From CAYSUS01 sp964434165 (GTDB lineage Bacteria; Planctomycetota; Planctomycetia; Pirellulales; Thermoguttaceae): DNA of 64,000 bases. Position 1 is the stretch's first letter; each line of letters opens with the position of its first letter. Location of the stretch: assembly GCA_964434165.1 (NCBI GenBank), contig CAYSUS010000019.1, positions 19,997 through 83,996 of the forward strand. The letters run 5' to 3'. Positions 52,302 through 61,066 of the stretch are shown here, piece after piece. The translations under genes and the position numbers were made by a program. Under the pieces are notes generated by a model. That model was not told the DNA's origin. It saw only the letters and a program-made list of their open reading frames with translations, and ran no database searches.

Positions 52302-53483
52302 TCACGCTGCCCGCGGCGTCGGCTCCTGGCTCGGGCTGCCCGGCGAGCGCTCCCAGAGCGGCTCCGCGATGGCCACGGCCGTGGGCACGAAGATCATCAG
52401 CGGGGCCCATGCGGCCAGCGCCGGGCGCACGAAGTAGATCGACCCGAGGAACTGGAAGCCCAGGGCCACGAGCATGAACCCGGAGACCATGACCACGCAC
52501 AAGCCGATGGCCACGAACACGTTGCGGCTCTCGCGCTTCAGCACCAGGGGCAGCCCCAGCAGCAGCAGCGTCATGTCCAGTAGGGGCTGCACGATTCGCG
52601 TATGGATGGTCACGCGCACGTCGGGGCCGAAGTCCATCGCCTGGTTGTGGATCCCGCGAATCAACTCCAGCGTGGAGGAGTATTGCTTCCAGGCCAGACC
52701 GCCGGTGAGCTGCTCGAAATTCACGTTGCTGACCACAAAGCACTGCCCCGGCTCGAGCCAGTCGGAGGCGTCGCGCGGCGTGATGATGATCGGGCTCGCG
52801 CCCGGCGGAAACGAGGCCTGCTCGTCGAGTCCCTCCGGCGACGTGACGCCGTGGAACAGGTAGCCTCCTGGGCGGTCGGGCGTCGGGGGGACGTAGAACG
52901 CCTCCTTGCCGATAAGGTGATTGCCGTAGTAGCTCAGGCCGCCGGGCAGGTGGAAGTCGGGCTTCTCGATCCGCTGCTCGTTGGCGTAGGTGAACTTCCC
53001 CCACATAAGAATGCCCGTCTCGTTGTCGGCGCAAGGGGCCATCTCCTGCCCCCGGTCGCCGATCAGGTCGGTCGTCTTTCGCGAGAGCTGCTCGCGGAAG
53101 CGGGGGATGAGGGCCTCGCGGCTGGCGGCGGCGCCCAGGGCGATGATCACCGCGGCCACCAGAATCGGCCGCACCACGCGCAGCTTGGAGACGCCGGCCG
53201 CCATCAGGGCGGTCATCTCGTTGTGCCGCTGGATCCACGCGACCGTGAACATGGCGGCCACCAGGGTCAGAAGACCGCTGGTGCGATCGAAGAACAGGAC
53301 GGCCCGGTATGCGTAGTATGAGCCGATCAGGCGCCATAACTCGCCGGCCTCGTCGGCGCAGCGGAGGAACTCCTCGAGGTTCGTGAACAGGTCGAAGATG
53401 ACGTACAGACCCGTCAGGCTCAAGTAGCAGATGACGAAGGTCTGGACGAACTGCCGGAGCAGGTAGCGATCGATGATCTTCAT
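52302..53483 (-). CDS. LptF/LptG-type permease (YjgP/YjgQ family)
   Basis: A 393-residue inner-membrane protein opening MKIIDRYLLRQFVQTFVICY, the signature of LptF/G. Helices at about 12-33, 60-80, 96-118 and three at the C-terminus (about 293-375) surround a periplasmic domain with FRKQ-like text. LptF and LptG form the membrane part of the lipopolysaccharide exporter with LptB. Only one is present here. Its ATG overlaps the stop of the aminotransferase gene by ATGA, so their translation is coupled. The longer frame upstream is the shadow of that gene. Confidence 0.9.
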   Translation of the reverse strand: MKIIDRYLLRQFVQTFVICYLSLTGLYVIFDLFTNLEEFLRCADEAGELWRLIGSYYAYRAVLFFDRTSGLLTLVAAMFTVAWIQRHNEMTALMAAGVSKLRVVRPILVAAVIIALGAAASREALIPRFREQLSRKTTDLIGDRGQEMAPCADNETGILMWGKFTYANEQRIEKPDFHLPGGLSYYGNHLIGKEAFYVPPTPDRPGGYLFHGVTSPEGLDEQASFPPGASPIIITPRDASDWLEPGQCFVVSNVNFEQLTGGLAWKQYSSTLELIRGIHNQAMDFGPDVRVTIHTRIVQPLLDMTLLLLGLPLVLKRESRNVFVAIGLCVVMVSGFMLVALGFQFLGSIYFVRPALAAWAPLMIFVPTAVAIAEPLWERSPGSPSQEPTPRAA

Positions 53484-54781
53484 TCCACTGCCCGGCGTAT
53501 CGCGCGGGCCAGAGCTTCCATTCCCTGCCGGATCCGCTCGCACGACGGCACGCCGAAGCTCAGCCGCAGCATGTTCCTTGCCGCCGGCCGTCCCTCCGCC
53601 GGGTAGCAGTACTCGCCGGGCACGTACAGCACGCCCTCCTCGGCCGCCACGTCGAACAGCGGGCCGGACAGCCCGGTGTCGATGGGCTCGGGCAGCCGCA
53701 CCCACACGTAGAGCCCGCCGCGGGGCTGAATCCAGCTTACGCCCAGCGGGGCCAGATACTCCTCGGCCGCGGCCAGCATGACGTCGATCTTCGCCCCGTA
53801 GGCGGCGCGGAGCACCTCCAGGTGGGCGTCGAACAACCCCCGGCGCAGCACCGCCGCCATCAGGTGCTGGTTGAAGTTGGGCGAGCCGAAGTCGATGTTT
53901 CCTTTCTGGCTGAGCACCGGCTCGACCAGCGCCGGAGGCAGCGCGCCATAGCCCACCCGGATGCCCGGCGAAAACGACTTGGAGAATGTCCCCGTGAGCA
54001 CCACGGTGTCGCCCTTCTCGTCGAACGACCGCACGCTGCGAAGGTCCTCGCCGTAGTAGCGCAGGTCGCGGTACGCGGCGTCCTCGACAAGGTAGATCTT
54101 GCCGGCCGTGGACCACCGCTGCGCGATCTCGACCAACTCGGCCCGGCGCGCCGTCGGCACGGTCGCCCCCGTCGGATTGTCGAAGTAGCTGGTCACGTAG
54201 ATCGCCTTGACCCGCTGCAGCTCCCCGGCGGCCCGGCGCCGGGCGAGCTCCTCCTCGACGGCCTCGGGGATCAGCCCGTCCTTGTCGGTCGCCACGCCGG
54301 CCGCGCGCACGCCCAGGTTGGCCAGCGTCCCCAGGAAGACGAAGTAGCTCGGCGCCCCGCAGAGGACGAGGTCGTCGGGGTCGGCCAGGGTATCGACGAG
54401 AAGGTGCAGCAGTTGGTTGCTCCCCGCCGTCACTACGACCTGGCCCAGCGAGAGGTTCAGCTCGGCCGCGGTCGCCCCGTCGGACTGAAGCAGCCGCGCG
54501 AGGATCGCCTCGCGCAACGCGGGCAGTCCGATCGTCGTGCCGTACTGCAGGGCCGCCCTGGCCAGATCGGCCGAGGGCATCAGCGACCCGAGGGCCTCGG
54601 TCACGGGACCGACGGGCAGCGTCTCCTGATCGACGAACCCGGCGGCCAGCGAGATGAGCTCGGGATGGGCCAGCGTCTTGGCCATCAGCACGCTGGCGAT
54701 CGGCTCCCCCCCGGCCCACATCGCGCGGCGGCTCAGGCCGCGATGGACCGGGCATTCGGCAGGCACGTCGAGCTGTTGCAT
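53480..54781 (-). CDS. PLP-dependent aminotransferase (class I/II, MocR-core type)
   Basis: A 433-residue fold-type I aminotransferase without a DNA-binding domain. PLP pocket: AGSNQLLHLLVDTL, DNPTG (Asn 202 region), EDAAYRDLRYYG, and the PLP-Lys in TGTFSKSFSPGIRVGYG (Lys 268), followed by the Arg at 387-388 that binds the carboxylate (ARNMLRLSFG). It resembles 2-aminoadipate/valine-pyruvate-type transaminases. The ATG at 54781 has GGAG upstream. It is cytoplasmic. Its stop overlaps the start of the LptF/G-like gene. Confidence 0.9.
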   Translation of the reverse strand: MQQLDVPAECPVHRGLSRRAMWAGGEPIASVLMAKTLAHPELISLAAGFVDQETLPVGPVTEALGSLMPSADLARAALQYGTTIGLPALREAILARLLQSDGATAAELNLSLGQVVVTAGSNQLLHLLVDTLADPDDLVLCGAPSYFVFLGTLANLGVRAAGVATDKDGLIPEAVEEELARRRAAGELQRVKAIYVTSYFDNPTGATVPTARRAELVEIAQRWSTAGKIYLVEDAAYRDLRYYGEDLRSVRSFDEKGDTVVLTGTFSKSFSPGIRVGYGALPPALVEPVLSQKGNIDFGSPNFNQHLMAAVLRRGLFDAHLEVLRAAYGAKIDVMLAAAEEYLAPLGVSWIQPRGGLYVWVRLPEPIDTGLSGPLFDVAAEEGVLYVPGEYCYPAEGRPAARNMLRLSFGVPSCERIRQGMEALARAIRRAVE

Positions 54782-55020
54782 AGGAGGGCACTCCGCGCGG
54801 AAGCTTAGTTCAGCCCCGGACCCCTCGTCAAGGTCCGTAGTAGAGACCAATGGAGCCGCCTTAGGTTCGGCAGGACTCGTCGCGACCGGCTCCGGACATG
54901 CTATCATGAGCGTTGCGACATGGCGGGGGAAAGCGCCGCCGGCCGTGCGGTCCCGGGGGCGATCCGCCGTCCGAGCCGGGCCCCGCCAGCCCGCGGTCGC
55001 GCAAGGTTGAGAGAGACCCA

Positions 55021-55785
55021 ATGCAAATCGGATTTGCCAGGCAGTGCGCGGCGCCGCCGCGGGCCTTGCTGGGCCTGCTGTTCCCGCCCCGCTGCCTGCT
55101 CTGCGATGCCGAGGCCCCGATGGCACCGCAAGGCGGCCGGCTCTGCGTCGCCTGCCGGACCGCCCTCTTCCCCCCGAATTGGGCCGGATGCCCGCGCTGC
55201 GGCGAGGCCGTGGCTTCCGGGCGCCCTAGGGCCCCGGGGTGCTCCCGCTGCCGGGGTGCAAGGCACCGCTTCGACAGCGTGATTGCCGGCGGCCCGTACC
55301 GCGACGACCTCCGCGATGCCGTGCTCCGCATGAAGAGGCGATCAGGCGACGGCCTTTCCTGGGCCGTCGGCGACCTCTACGCGGAGGTTCGGGCGTGCGA
55401 GCTCGCCGCGTCCGGCGCGGACATGGTAGTGGCGGTGCCCATGCACTGGCGGAGGCGCCTCGTGCGCGGGACCAACAGCGCGGAGATCGTTGCCCGCCGG
55501 GTGGCCGCGGTCGCCGACGTGCCCCTTGCCCGGGGCATGCTGTGGCGCCGCCGCAACACGCGGCCGCAGAGCGAACTGCCGCCCGGCCGGCGCCGCGAGA
55601 ACGTGCGCGGAGCGTTCGGGCTTCGTGCGGGCTACCCTTTACAGGGCGCCACGGTCCTGCTGGTGGACGACATCCTCACGACCGGCGCCACCTGCGGCGA
55701 GATCGCATCGATGCTCAAGAGGGCCGGCGCCTCGCGCGTGATGGCGGCCGTGCTCGCCCGGGCGGCCGCGCCGCTGAGCCGTTAG
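55021..55785 (+). CDS. ComF-family phosphoribosyltransferase-like protein
   Basis: A 254-residue protein. The N-terminal zinc-finger region has LFPPRCLLCDAEAP, LCVACRTALFP, CPRCGEAV and CSRCRGARHRFD, the double-zinc arrangement of ComF. The PRTase signature is TVLLVDDILTTGATCGEIA; VAVPMHWRRRLVRGTNSAE and RPQSELPPGRRRENVRGAF also match. ComF takes part in DNA uptake during natural transformation. The ATG at 55021 is followed by a standard start; the frame extends upstream without family support. Divergent from the aminotransferase. Confidence 0.93.
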   Translation: MQIGFARQCAAPPRALLGLLFPPRCLLCDAEAPMAPQGGRLCVACRTALFPPNWAGCPRCGEAVASGRPRAPGCSRCRGARHRFDSVIAGGPYRDDLRDAVLRMKRRSGDGLSWAVGDLYAEVRACELAASGADMVVAVPMHWRRRLVRGTNSAEIVARRVAAVADVPLARGMLWRRRNTRPQSELPPGRRRENVRGAFGLRAGYPLQGATVLLVDDILTTGATCGEIASMLKRAGASRVMAAVLARAAAPLSR

Positions 55786-55876
55786 GTCCCGGAGGGCCAT
55801 CGGGGAACCGCAAACCCGCGGAAACCATGGCGACTTGCAAGCCGGATCGGATCCCCCTGCCGGGCAGCGAAGCAGG

Positions 55877-56869
55877 ATGAACAGCGGCGTACCGATTCAC
55901 CCCGTCCGCAGCCCCCCCGTTGGAGCAAGGCACCCGTTCCGCTCGGCCGTGCTTCGGGGGATGGGCATCCTCGCGCCACCGCTTCTGACCGTGGTGATCT
56001 TCCTCTGGGCGGGAAGCACGATCCAGGGCTACCTGCTGCGCCCGGTCACGGACTGGACGCGCGACGCGCTGGTGTGGTGGATGCAGGACATCCGCACCGA
56101 GCTGCCCGAAGGCGTGGCTTCCCAGCCCACCGTGCTTCTGGACGGTGAGCCCTACTGGCGGCTGGACAATGGCGCGTTCATTCCCCTGGAGGTCTTTGAG
56201 ACGGTTCGACTCACCCAGGGGGCCGATCCGCTCCCCCAGACCGGCCTGGCGTACTACCGGCGCTACGTGGAGGTTCGCTTCCTCCGCCCCTGGGTCGTCA
56301 TTCCCTTCTTCCTCAGTGTCTTCATCCTGCTGCTGTACCTGCTGGGCAAGTTCATGGCGGCGGGAATCGGCCGCGTGGTGTACAACGTCTTCGAGCGGTT
56401 CATCTTCCGCGTGCCGCTGGTGCGAAACGTCTATTCCGCGGTCAAGCAGGTCAGCGAGTTCTTCTTCAGCGAGCGGGAGGTCGAGTTCAAGCGCGTGGTG
56501 GCCATCGAGTATCCGCGCAAGGGGATCTGGTCGGTCGGGTTCGTCACCGGCGAGGGGTTCCTGGACGTGCACGCGGCCGCCGCGGAGCCGGTCCTCAGCG
56601 TGCTCGTGGCGACCTCGCCGATGCCCATGACCGGCTTCACGGCCCTCATCCGCCGTAGCGAGGTTGTCGATTTGGACATCACCGTGGACCAGGCCCTGGA
56701 GTACCTGATCAGTTGCGGCGTCGTCGTTCCCGCCCACCAGGTCGGCAGACTGGCCAAGGTCCCCGGCGAGGGGAGGCCGGGCGCCGCGGAGACCGCGGCC
56801 GAGACGGCCTCGCCCGACGGCCCCCAGCCGGCCGCGAGTCCGAAGGCCGCCCATCGCGAGTCGGGCTAG
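55877..56869 (+). CDS. DUF502-family membrane protein
   Basis: A 330-residue protein. Helix 1 follows FRSAVLRGMGILAPPLLTVV; a long extracytoplasmic loop (about 60-145) is followed by helix 2 (WVVIPFFLSVFILLLYLLGKF). The family text GRVVYNVFERFIFRVPLVRN, VYSAVKQVSEFFFSE and VEFKRVVAIEYPRKGIWSVG is clear. A C-terminal Pro/Ala-rich tail ends RESG. DUF502 function is unknown; plant relatives (LCV-like) are membrane proteins. The ATG at 55877 has an AGCAGG upstream. Confidence 0.92.
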   Translation: MNSGVPIHPVRSPPVGARHPFRSAVLRGMGILAPPLLTVVIFLWAGSTIQGYLLRPVTDWTRDALVWWMQDIRTELPEGVASQPTVLLDGEPYWRLDNGAFIPLEVFETVRLTQGADPLPQTGLAYYRRYVEVRFLRPWVVIPFFLSVFILLLYLLGKFMAAGIGRVVYNVFERFIFRVPLVRNVYSAVKQVSEFFFSEREVEFKRVVAIEYPRKGIWSVGFVTGEGFLDVHAAAAEPVLSVLVATSPMPMTGFTALIRRSEVVDLDITVDQALEYLISCGVVVPAHQVGRLAKVPGEGRPGAAETAAETASPDGPQPAASPKAAHRESG

Positions 56870-57055
56870 GCGGCGGCCTGGACCCGTGGGGGCTTTGTTC
56901 TCCCCCCCCCACGGCCGCCCCACCCCTGACGAGGGCGTGCCGTGCGACCAGGGAAGGACTGGCTTGCGGGGGAATGCGACCCCTGGCAAATGGGGCTCCC
57001 CTTGCGCAACGGCGCTGCGGTATTCTGCATGCAACGCACAAGACCCCGGGCCCCG

Positions 57056-57985
57056 ATGAGCAGCTCCCGCATCCTCCGGATCGCCACGCGCCGAAGCGCC
57101 CTGGCCCGCTGGCAGGCGGAATGGGTCGCCCGCCGCCTTCGCGCCATCGGCGCCGAGGTGGAGATCGTCCCGGTGGTCACCGAGGGCGATCGCTCGCAGC
57201 GCGGCCCGGTGCAGCCCCTGGAGGGCCGCGGGGTGTTCACCCGGGAAATCCAGACGGCGGTGCTCGACGATCGGGCCGACCTCGCCGTGCACAGCATGAA
57301 GGACCTGCCGACCGACCCTGTCGAGGGAATCGCCCTGGCCGCGGTGCCGTTGCGCGGCCCGGTCGCCGACGTGCTGGTCACTCGAAGCGGGGTCCGGCTC
57401 GAGGAGCTGCCGCAGGGAGCCCTGGTCGGCACGGGCAGCCTCCGCCGCCAGGCCCAGCTCAAGCACGCCCGCCCCGATCTGCGGCTCGAGGCGATCCGCG
57501 GCAACGTGGACACGCGCCTGCGCAAGCTCGATCGTGGCCTCGTCGAGGCCGTCGTCCTGGCCGAGGCGGGACTCCAGCGCCTGGGGCTGGCGCGGCGGAT
57601 CGAACATCGACTGCCGCCCGACGTGATGCTTCCAGCCGTCGGCCAGGGCGCGCTGGCCATCGAGACCCGCGCCGACGACAAGGAGGTCCGGCACTGGGCG
57701 GCAGCTTTGGACCACGCCCCCAGCCGCGCGGCCGTCCTGGCCGAGCGGACCATGCTCGCGATGCTCCAGGGCGGGTGCCTGGCGCCGATCGCCGCCTGGG
57801 CCCGATTCGACGATCACCACCTGGTGCTCGACGCGCGCGTGCTCGACGCCGACGGATCGCGCCGACTCGACGTGTCCGAAACCGGCGGCCTGGGCGATCC
57901 CGAATCGTTGGGCGAGACCGCGGCGGGGCGGCTTCTCGATCTGGGGGCCGCCGACCTCCTGCACGCCGCGCGGGATGCCGGGTGA
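57056..57985 (+). CDS. hemC: Hydroxymethylbilane synthase
   Basis: A 309-residue porphobilinogen deaminase. RIATRRSALARWQAEWV at the start, VHSMKDLPT (Asp 83, catalytic), the RRQAQL arginines, ATP-free RGNVDTRLRKLD, PAVGQGALAIE and GGCLAPIAAWA with Cys 241 for the dipyrromethane cofactor. It condenses four porphobilinogen molecules to hydroxymethylbilane in haem synthesis. The start is ATG at 57056; ATG at 57029 is also in frame. A single hem gene here. Confidence 0.96.
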   Translation: MSSSRILRIATRRSALARWQAEWVARRLRAIGAEVEIVPVVTEGDRSQRGPVQPLEGRGVFTREIQTAVLDDRADLAVHSMKDLPTDPVEGIALAAVPLRGPVADVLVTRSGVRLEELPQGALVGTGSLRRQAQLKHARPDLRLEAIRGNVDTRLRKLDRGLVEAVVLAEAGLQRLGLARRIEHRLPPDVMLPAVGQGALAIETRADDKEVRHWAAALDHAPSRAAVLAERTMLAMLQGGCLAPIAAWARFDDHHLVLDARVLDADGSRRLDVSETGGLGDPESLGETAAGRLLDLGAADLLHAARDAG

Positions 57986-58011
57986 AAGCCCGCACGACTC
58001 GCCGTCGCGGA

Positions 58012-58698
58012 TCACGCGCCGGAAGCGCGCTTGCCGCCGCGCCGCTCGGTCACCTGCAGCTTGGCCGCCGACTGACGGCTGACGTTGACGGAGGTCTCGT
58101 CGATGCGGAGCGAGACCACGCCGGACTGGCGGTCGTTGGCCGTGATCTCGCCCTCGGCGCCCAGCGAAAGCCCCGACCGCGTGAGGTACTGAAGGAACTC
58201 CGACGACTGGTCGGTGACCTGGGCCAGGTGGAATCGGAATCCCGGCGGGCAGTCCTCCAGCGATCGCGTCGCGCGCGGCGCCAACGAGCCGTCGGGGGCG
58301 GGGATCGGGTCGCCGTGCGGGTCGAATCGCGGGTAGCCCAGATGCGCGTCGATCTTGTCGATGAGGAAGTCGCTGACCACGTGCTCCATCTGCTCGGCGT
58401 CGTCGTGGACCTGGTCCCACGCGAGCCCGAGCACCTCGCAGAGGAACAACTCCACGAGACGATGCCGGCGAAGGACGCGCATGGCCAGCCCCGTCCCGTC
58501 GTCGGTCAATTGGACACCTTCGTACGGTGTGTAGGTTGCCAGCCCGGCCTCGCTGAGCGTCTTGAGCATGCTGGTCACGGTGCCCGGCGAGACCCCGAGA
58601 TCGGCCGCGATGCGACCCGTCGTGGCCGGCCTGCCCTCGACGGCCTCGCAAATGCCATAGATCGCCTTGACGTAGTTCTCGACCGTGAGGCTGGCCAC
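58012..58698 (-). CDS. DtxR/MntR-type metal-dependent regulator
   Basis: A 228-residue regulator: N-terminal HTH (LTVENYVKAIYGICEAVEGR, then IAADLGVSPGTVTSMLKTLS), dimerisation and metal-binding region with LRRHRLVELFLCEVLGL and DDAEQMEHVVSDFLIDKI (Glu-His of the ion-binding site), and an SH3-like C-terminal domain (FHLAQVTDQSSEFLQYL). It responds to iron or manganese by repressing target genes. The start is GTG at 58698; the longer upstream frame has an Arg-rich shadow N-terminus. Transcribed away from mch; a clear promoter lies 75 bp upstream. Confidence 0.92.
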   Translation of the reverse strand: MASLTVENYVKAIYGICEAVEGRPATTGRIAADLGVSPGTVTSMLKTLSEAGLATYTPYEGVQLTDDGTGLAMRVLRRHRLVELFLCEVLGLAWDQVHDDAEQMEHVVSDFLIDKIDAHLGYPRFDPHGDPIPAPDGSLAPRATRSLEDCPPGFRFHLAQVTDQSSEFLQYLTRSGLSLGAEGEITANDRQSGVVSLRIDETSVNVSRQSAAKLQVTERRGGKRASGA

Positions 58699-59017
58699 AA
58701 CCTGCGACTCTGTCCGACCGTGTTGCCGAGAGAAACCGGGCGGGAAACGCCGCGGCGGGCGAAACCCGGCGATATTGTAGAGACGGGCCTGGAGGGCGGC
58801 AAACGTGGCAACGGCCGAGGAACCGCTTGCGGGATTCCGCCGCGCGAGGACTCCATCCCTTGGCGCCGGCCCGGCGCGGCTCGAATCGCGTCGGGCTGCC
58901 GGCGGCGGGGGATTGCCTTGCGGGCGTCCGCCACGGATCATGGGTCGTTTCCGAAAGGGGCCGCGCCAGGCCCCGTCCCACCACTCCCGACCGCTCGATC
59001 CCGCGAGGGAACCTCCC
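58699..59017. other. Divergent control region of the DtxR gene and mch
   Basis: 319 bp carrying the DtxR-gene promoter (58774-58802) and the mch ribosome-binding site. Long frames cross it but are Arg-rich shadows. No palindromic operator of the DtxR type was found by eye. Confidence 0.5.
58774..58802 (-). promoter_or_regulatory. Sigma70-type promoter of the DtxR gene
   Basis: Minus strand: TTGCCG (-35, four of six), exactly 17 bases, TACAAT (-10, five of six). Leader of about 70 bases before the GTG at 58698. It is the clearest promoter in the window. Confidence 0.55.
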
Positions 59018-59965
59018 GTGAGACTGAACCGACAGGCCGCGGAGATCTGCCGGGCAATGATCGCCCAGTCCGAGCGCCTGAAGATCGCCGTCCATCGCGA
59101 CGCCTCCGGCGCGACGATCCTCGACTGCGGGGTCCACGCCGCCGGCGGGCTCGAGGCCGGGCGCCTCCTGGCCGAGGTCTGCATGGCAGGGCTGGGCGAG
59201 GTCCGCTTCGCCGCCGGCACCGCCGAGAGCTGGCGCATGCCGGGCGTCAGCGTCCACACCGACCATCCCGTGGCCGCGTGCATGGCCGCGCAATACGCGG
59301 GCTGGCAGATCTCCGTGGAAGGCTACTTCGCCATGGGCTCGGGCCCTATGCGCGCGATGGCGGCCAGGGAGACGCTGTTCGAGACCATCGGCCACTGGGA
59401 GGCCGATCAGGAGGCCGTCGGCGTGCTGGAGAGCGCGGAACTGCCTTCGACCGAGGTCTGCCGCCAACTGGCGCGCCAGTGCCACCTGGAGGGCGAAGCG
59501 CTCACGCTGCTGGTCGCGCCGACCGCGAGCATCGCGGGAACGCTTCAGGTGGTGGCCCGAAGCGTGGAGACCGCGATGCACAAGCTGCACGAAGCGGGGT
59601 TCGACCTGGACCGCGTGGAGTCCGGCTTCGGCACGGCCCCGCTTCCGCCCGTGGCCGACAGCGACCTGGCCGCCATGGGCCGGACCAACGACGCCGTGCT
59701 CTACGGGGCCGAGGTCACCCTCTGGGTCCGCGGCGACGAAGCGAGCCTGGGCGCCGTGGGTCCGCAGATCCCGTCCAGCGCGTCGCCCGATCACGGCAAG
59801 CCCTTCGGCGTGATCTTCGAGGAGCACGGCCGCGACTTCTACGCCATCGACCCGGGCATCTTCGGCCCCGCCGTGGTCGCCCTGTTCGGCCTCGACACGG
59901 GCCGGTCCTACCGCTTCGGCCGCGTCATGCCCGAGGTCCTCCAGCAGTCGTTTACGAGCGAATGA
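59018..59965 (+). CDS. mch: Methenyltetrahydromethanopterin cyclohydrolase
   Basis: A 315-residue Mch. LNRQAAEICRAMIAQSERLK, ATILDCGVHAAGGLEAGRLL, HTDHPVAACMAAQYAGWQIS and the substrate segment EGYFAMGSGPMRAMAA; further on VARSVETAMHKLHEAGFD and GRTNDAVLYGAEVTLWV. It hydrolyses the methenyl-H4MPT cation to formyl-H4MPT in the bacterial formaldehyde oxidation pathway. The start is GTG at 59018 with GCGAGGGA seven bases upstream. Followed by a RimK-like ATP-grasp gene, which is also found next to mch in methylotrophs (orfY), so this is a C1-metabolism locus; other genes of the pathway are not in the window. Confidence 0.94.
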   Translation: MRLNRQAAEICRAMIAQSERLKIAVHRDASGATILDCGVHAAGGLEAGRLLAEVCMAGLGEVRFAAGTAESWRMPGVSVHTDHPVAACMAAQYAGWQISVEGYFAMGSGPMRAMAARETLFETIGHWEADQEAVGVLESAELPSTEVCRQLARQCHLEGEALTLLVAPTASIAGTLQVVARSVETAMHKLHEAGFDLDRVESGFGTAPLPPVADSDLAAMGRTNDAVLYGAEVTLWVRGDEASLGAVGPQIPSSASPDHGKPFGVIFEEHGRDFYAIDPGIFGPAVVALFGLDTGRSYRFGRVMPEVLQQSFTSE

Positions 59966-60015
59966 TCCATAGGGAATGGTGAATGCATAGAGGGCCATCC
60001 CCGGTCGCGCCGCGC

Positions 60016-60050
60016 GCCATTCGCCATGCGTCATTCGCCATGCGTCATTC
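60016..60050. repeat. CATTCGCCATGCGT near-tandem words
   Basis: GCCATTCGCCATGCGT and TCATTCGCCATGCGTCATTC run nearly in tandem in the gap between mch and the ATP-grasp gene, another member of the short-word intergenic repeat style. Confidence 0.6.
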
Positions 60051-60076
60051 CTCACTCGTCGCTCTCCATCGTTCGC

Positions 60077-60979
60077 ATGCGCCTTGCCGTCCTCGCCGCG
60101 CCGTCGAGCTGGTACCTGGCCGATCTGCGGCGCGCGGCCGCGGATCGGCACGAGGTCTGCGACGTTTCGTTCTCGCGGCTCCGGTCGCGCGTCGCCCAGG
60201 ACGTCTGCCGCGTGGAAACGGACGGTCTCGGCCTCGACGCGGCCGACTGCGTGCTGGTGCGCACCATGCCGCCCGGCTCGCTGGAGCAGGTGGTGTTTCG
60301 CATGGACGCCCTGGCGCGGCTGGAGGCCGCGGGCGTGCCGGTGGTCAACCCGGCCAGGGCCGTCGAGGCGGCGGTCGACAAATACCTCGCCCTGGCCAAG
60401 ATCGAGGCGGCCGGGCTTCGCGTGCCGGAGACGATCGCCTGCCAGACGGTCGAGGACGCCATGCAGGCCTTCGATGCCCTCGGCCGCGACGTGGTGCTCA
60501 AGCCGCTGTTCGGCTCCGAGGGCCGCGGCATGGTCCGGCTCGGCGATGAGGAGGTGGCCTTGCGCGTGATCAAGGCGGTGGCCTCCGTCGGCTCGGTGCT
60601 CTATCTCCAGCGGTTCATCCCGCACGGCGGCTGCGACTACCGGCTGCTGGTGATCGGCCAGCGCGTGCTGGCCATGCGGCGCTCGAGCCCCGGCGACTGG
60701 CGCACCAACGCGGCGCGCGGGGCCGCGTGCGAGCCGCTCGCACCGAGCGAGGAGCTTGTGGCGATCGCCCAAACCGCCGCCGCGGCCATCGGCGCCTCGC
60801 TGGCCGGCGTGGACGTCCTGCCCGGCCAGGACGGGCGGCTCCACACGATCGAGGTCAACGCCGTGCCGGGCTGGAAGGCCCTGGGCGCGGCCCTCAAGAT
60901 CGACGTCGCCGCGCTTGTTCTGGAGCACCTGGAGTCGGTCGCCGCGTCTTGCCAGGGCGCCAGGAAGGGCCTAGAGTGA
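60077..60979 (+). CDS. RimK-like ATP-grasp ligase
   Basis: A 300-residue ATP-grasp enzyme. MRLAVLAAPSSWYLADLRRA begins it; VVNPARAVEAAVDKYLALAK, RVPETIACQTVEDAM, VVLKPLFGSEGRGMVRL (ATP-binding loop) and DYRLLVIGQRVLAMRR follow, with the metal residues near SLAGVDVLPG and TIEVNAVPGWKAL. RimK/MptN-type enzymes add amino acids such as glutamate to acceptors, and an ATP-grasp gene accompanies mch in several methylotrophs. Glutamylation of a methanopterin side chain is a plausible but unproven role. The upstream frame to 60026 is repeat-encoded, so the ATG at 60077 is chosen. Confidence 0.88.
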   Translation: MRLAVLAAPSSWYLADLRRAAADRHEVCDVSFSRLRSRVAQDVCRVETDGLGLDAADCVLVRTMPPGSLEQVVFRMDALARLEAAGVPVVNPARAVEAAVDKYLALAKIEAAGLRVPETIACQTVEDAMQAFDALGRDVVLKPLFGSEGRGMVRLGDEEVALRVIKAVASVGSVLYLQRFIPHGGCDYRLLVIGQRVLAMRRSSPGDWRTNAARGAACEPLAPSEELVAIAQTAAAAIGASLAGVDVLPGQDGRLHTIEVNAVPGWKALGAALKIDVAALVLEHLESVAASCQGARKGLE

Positions 60980-61066
60980 TTCCGAGCCAGGCCCATTACC
61001 ATTCCGAGCCGGGCCCCTGGCTCGCGTCGCCCTGGCAGGATTCGAGACAGACTGCATTCCTTGCTC

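Noticed and set aside
55715..60928. Minus-strand open frame of about 1,737 codons
   Set aside because: It crosses ComF, DUF502, hemC, DtxR and mch with no family resemblance and a His/Arg/Gly-rich composition; it is an antisense shadow caused by high GC at third positions.
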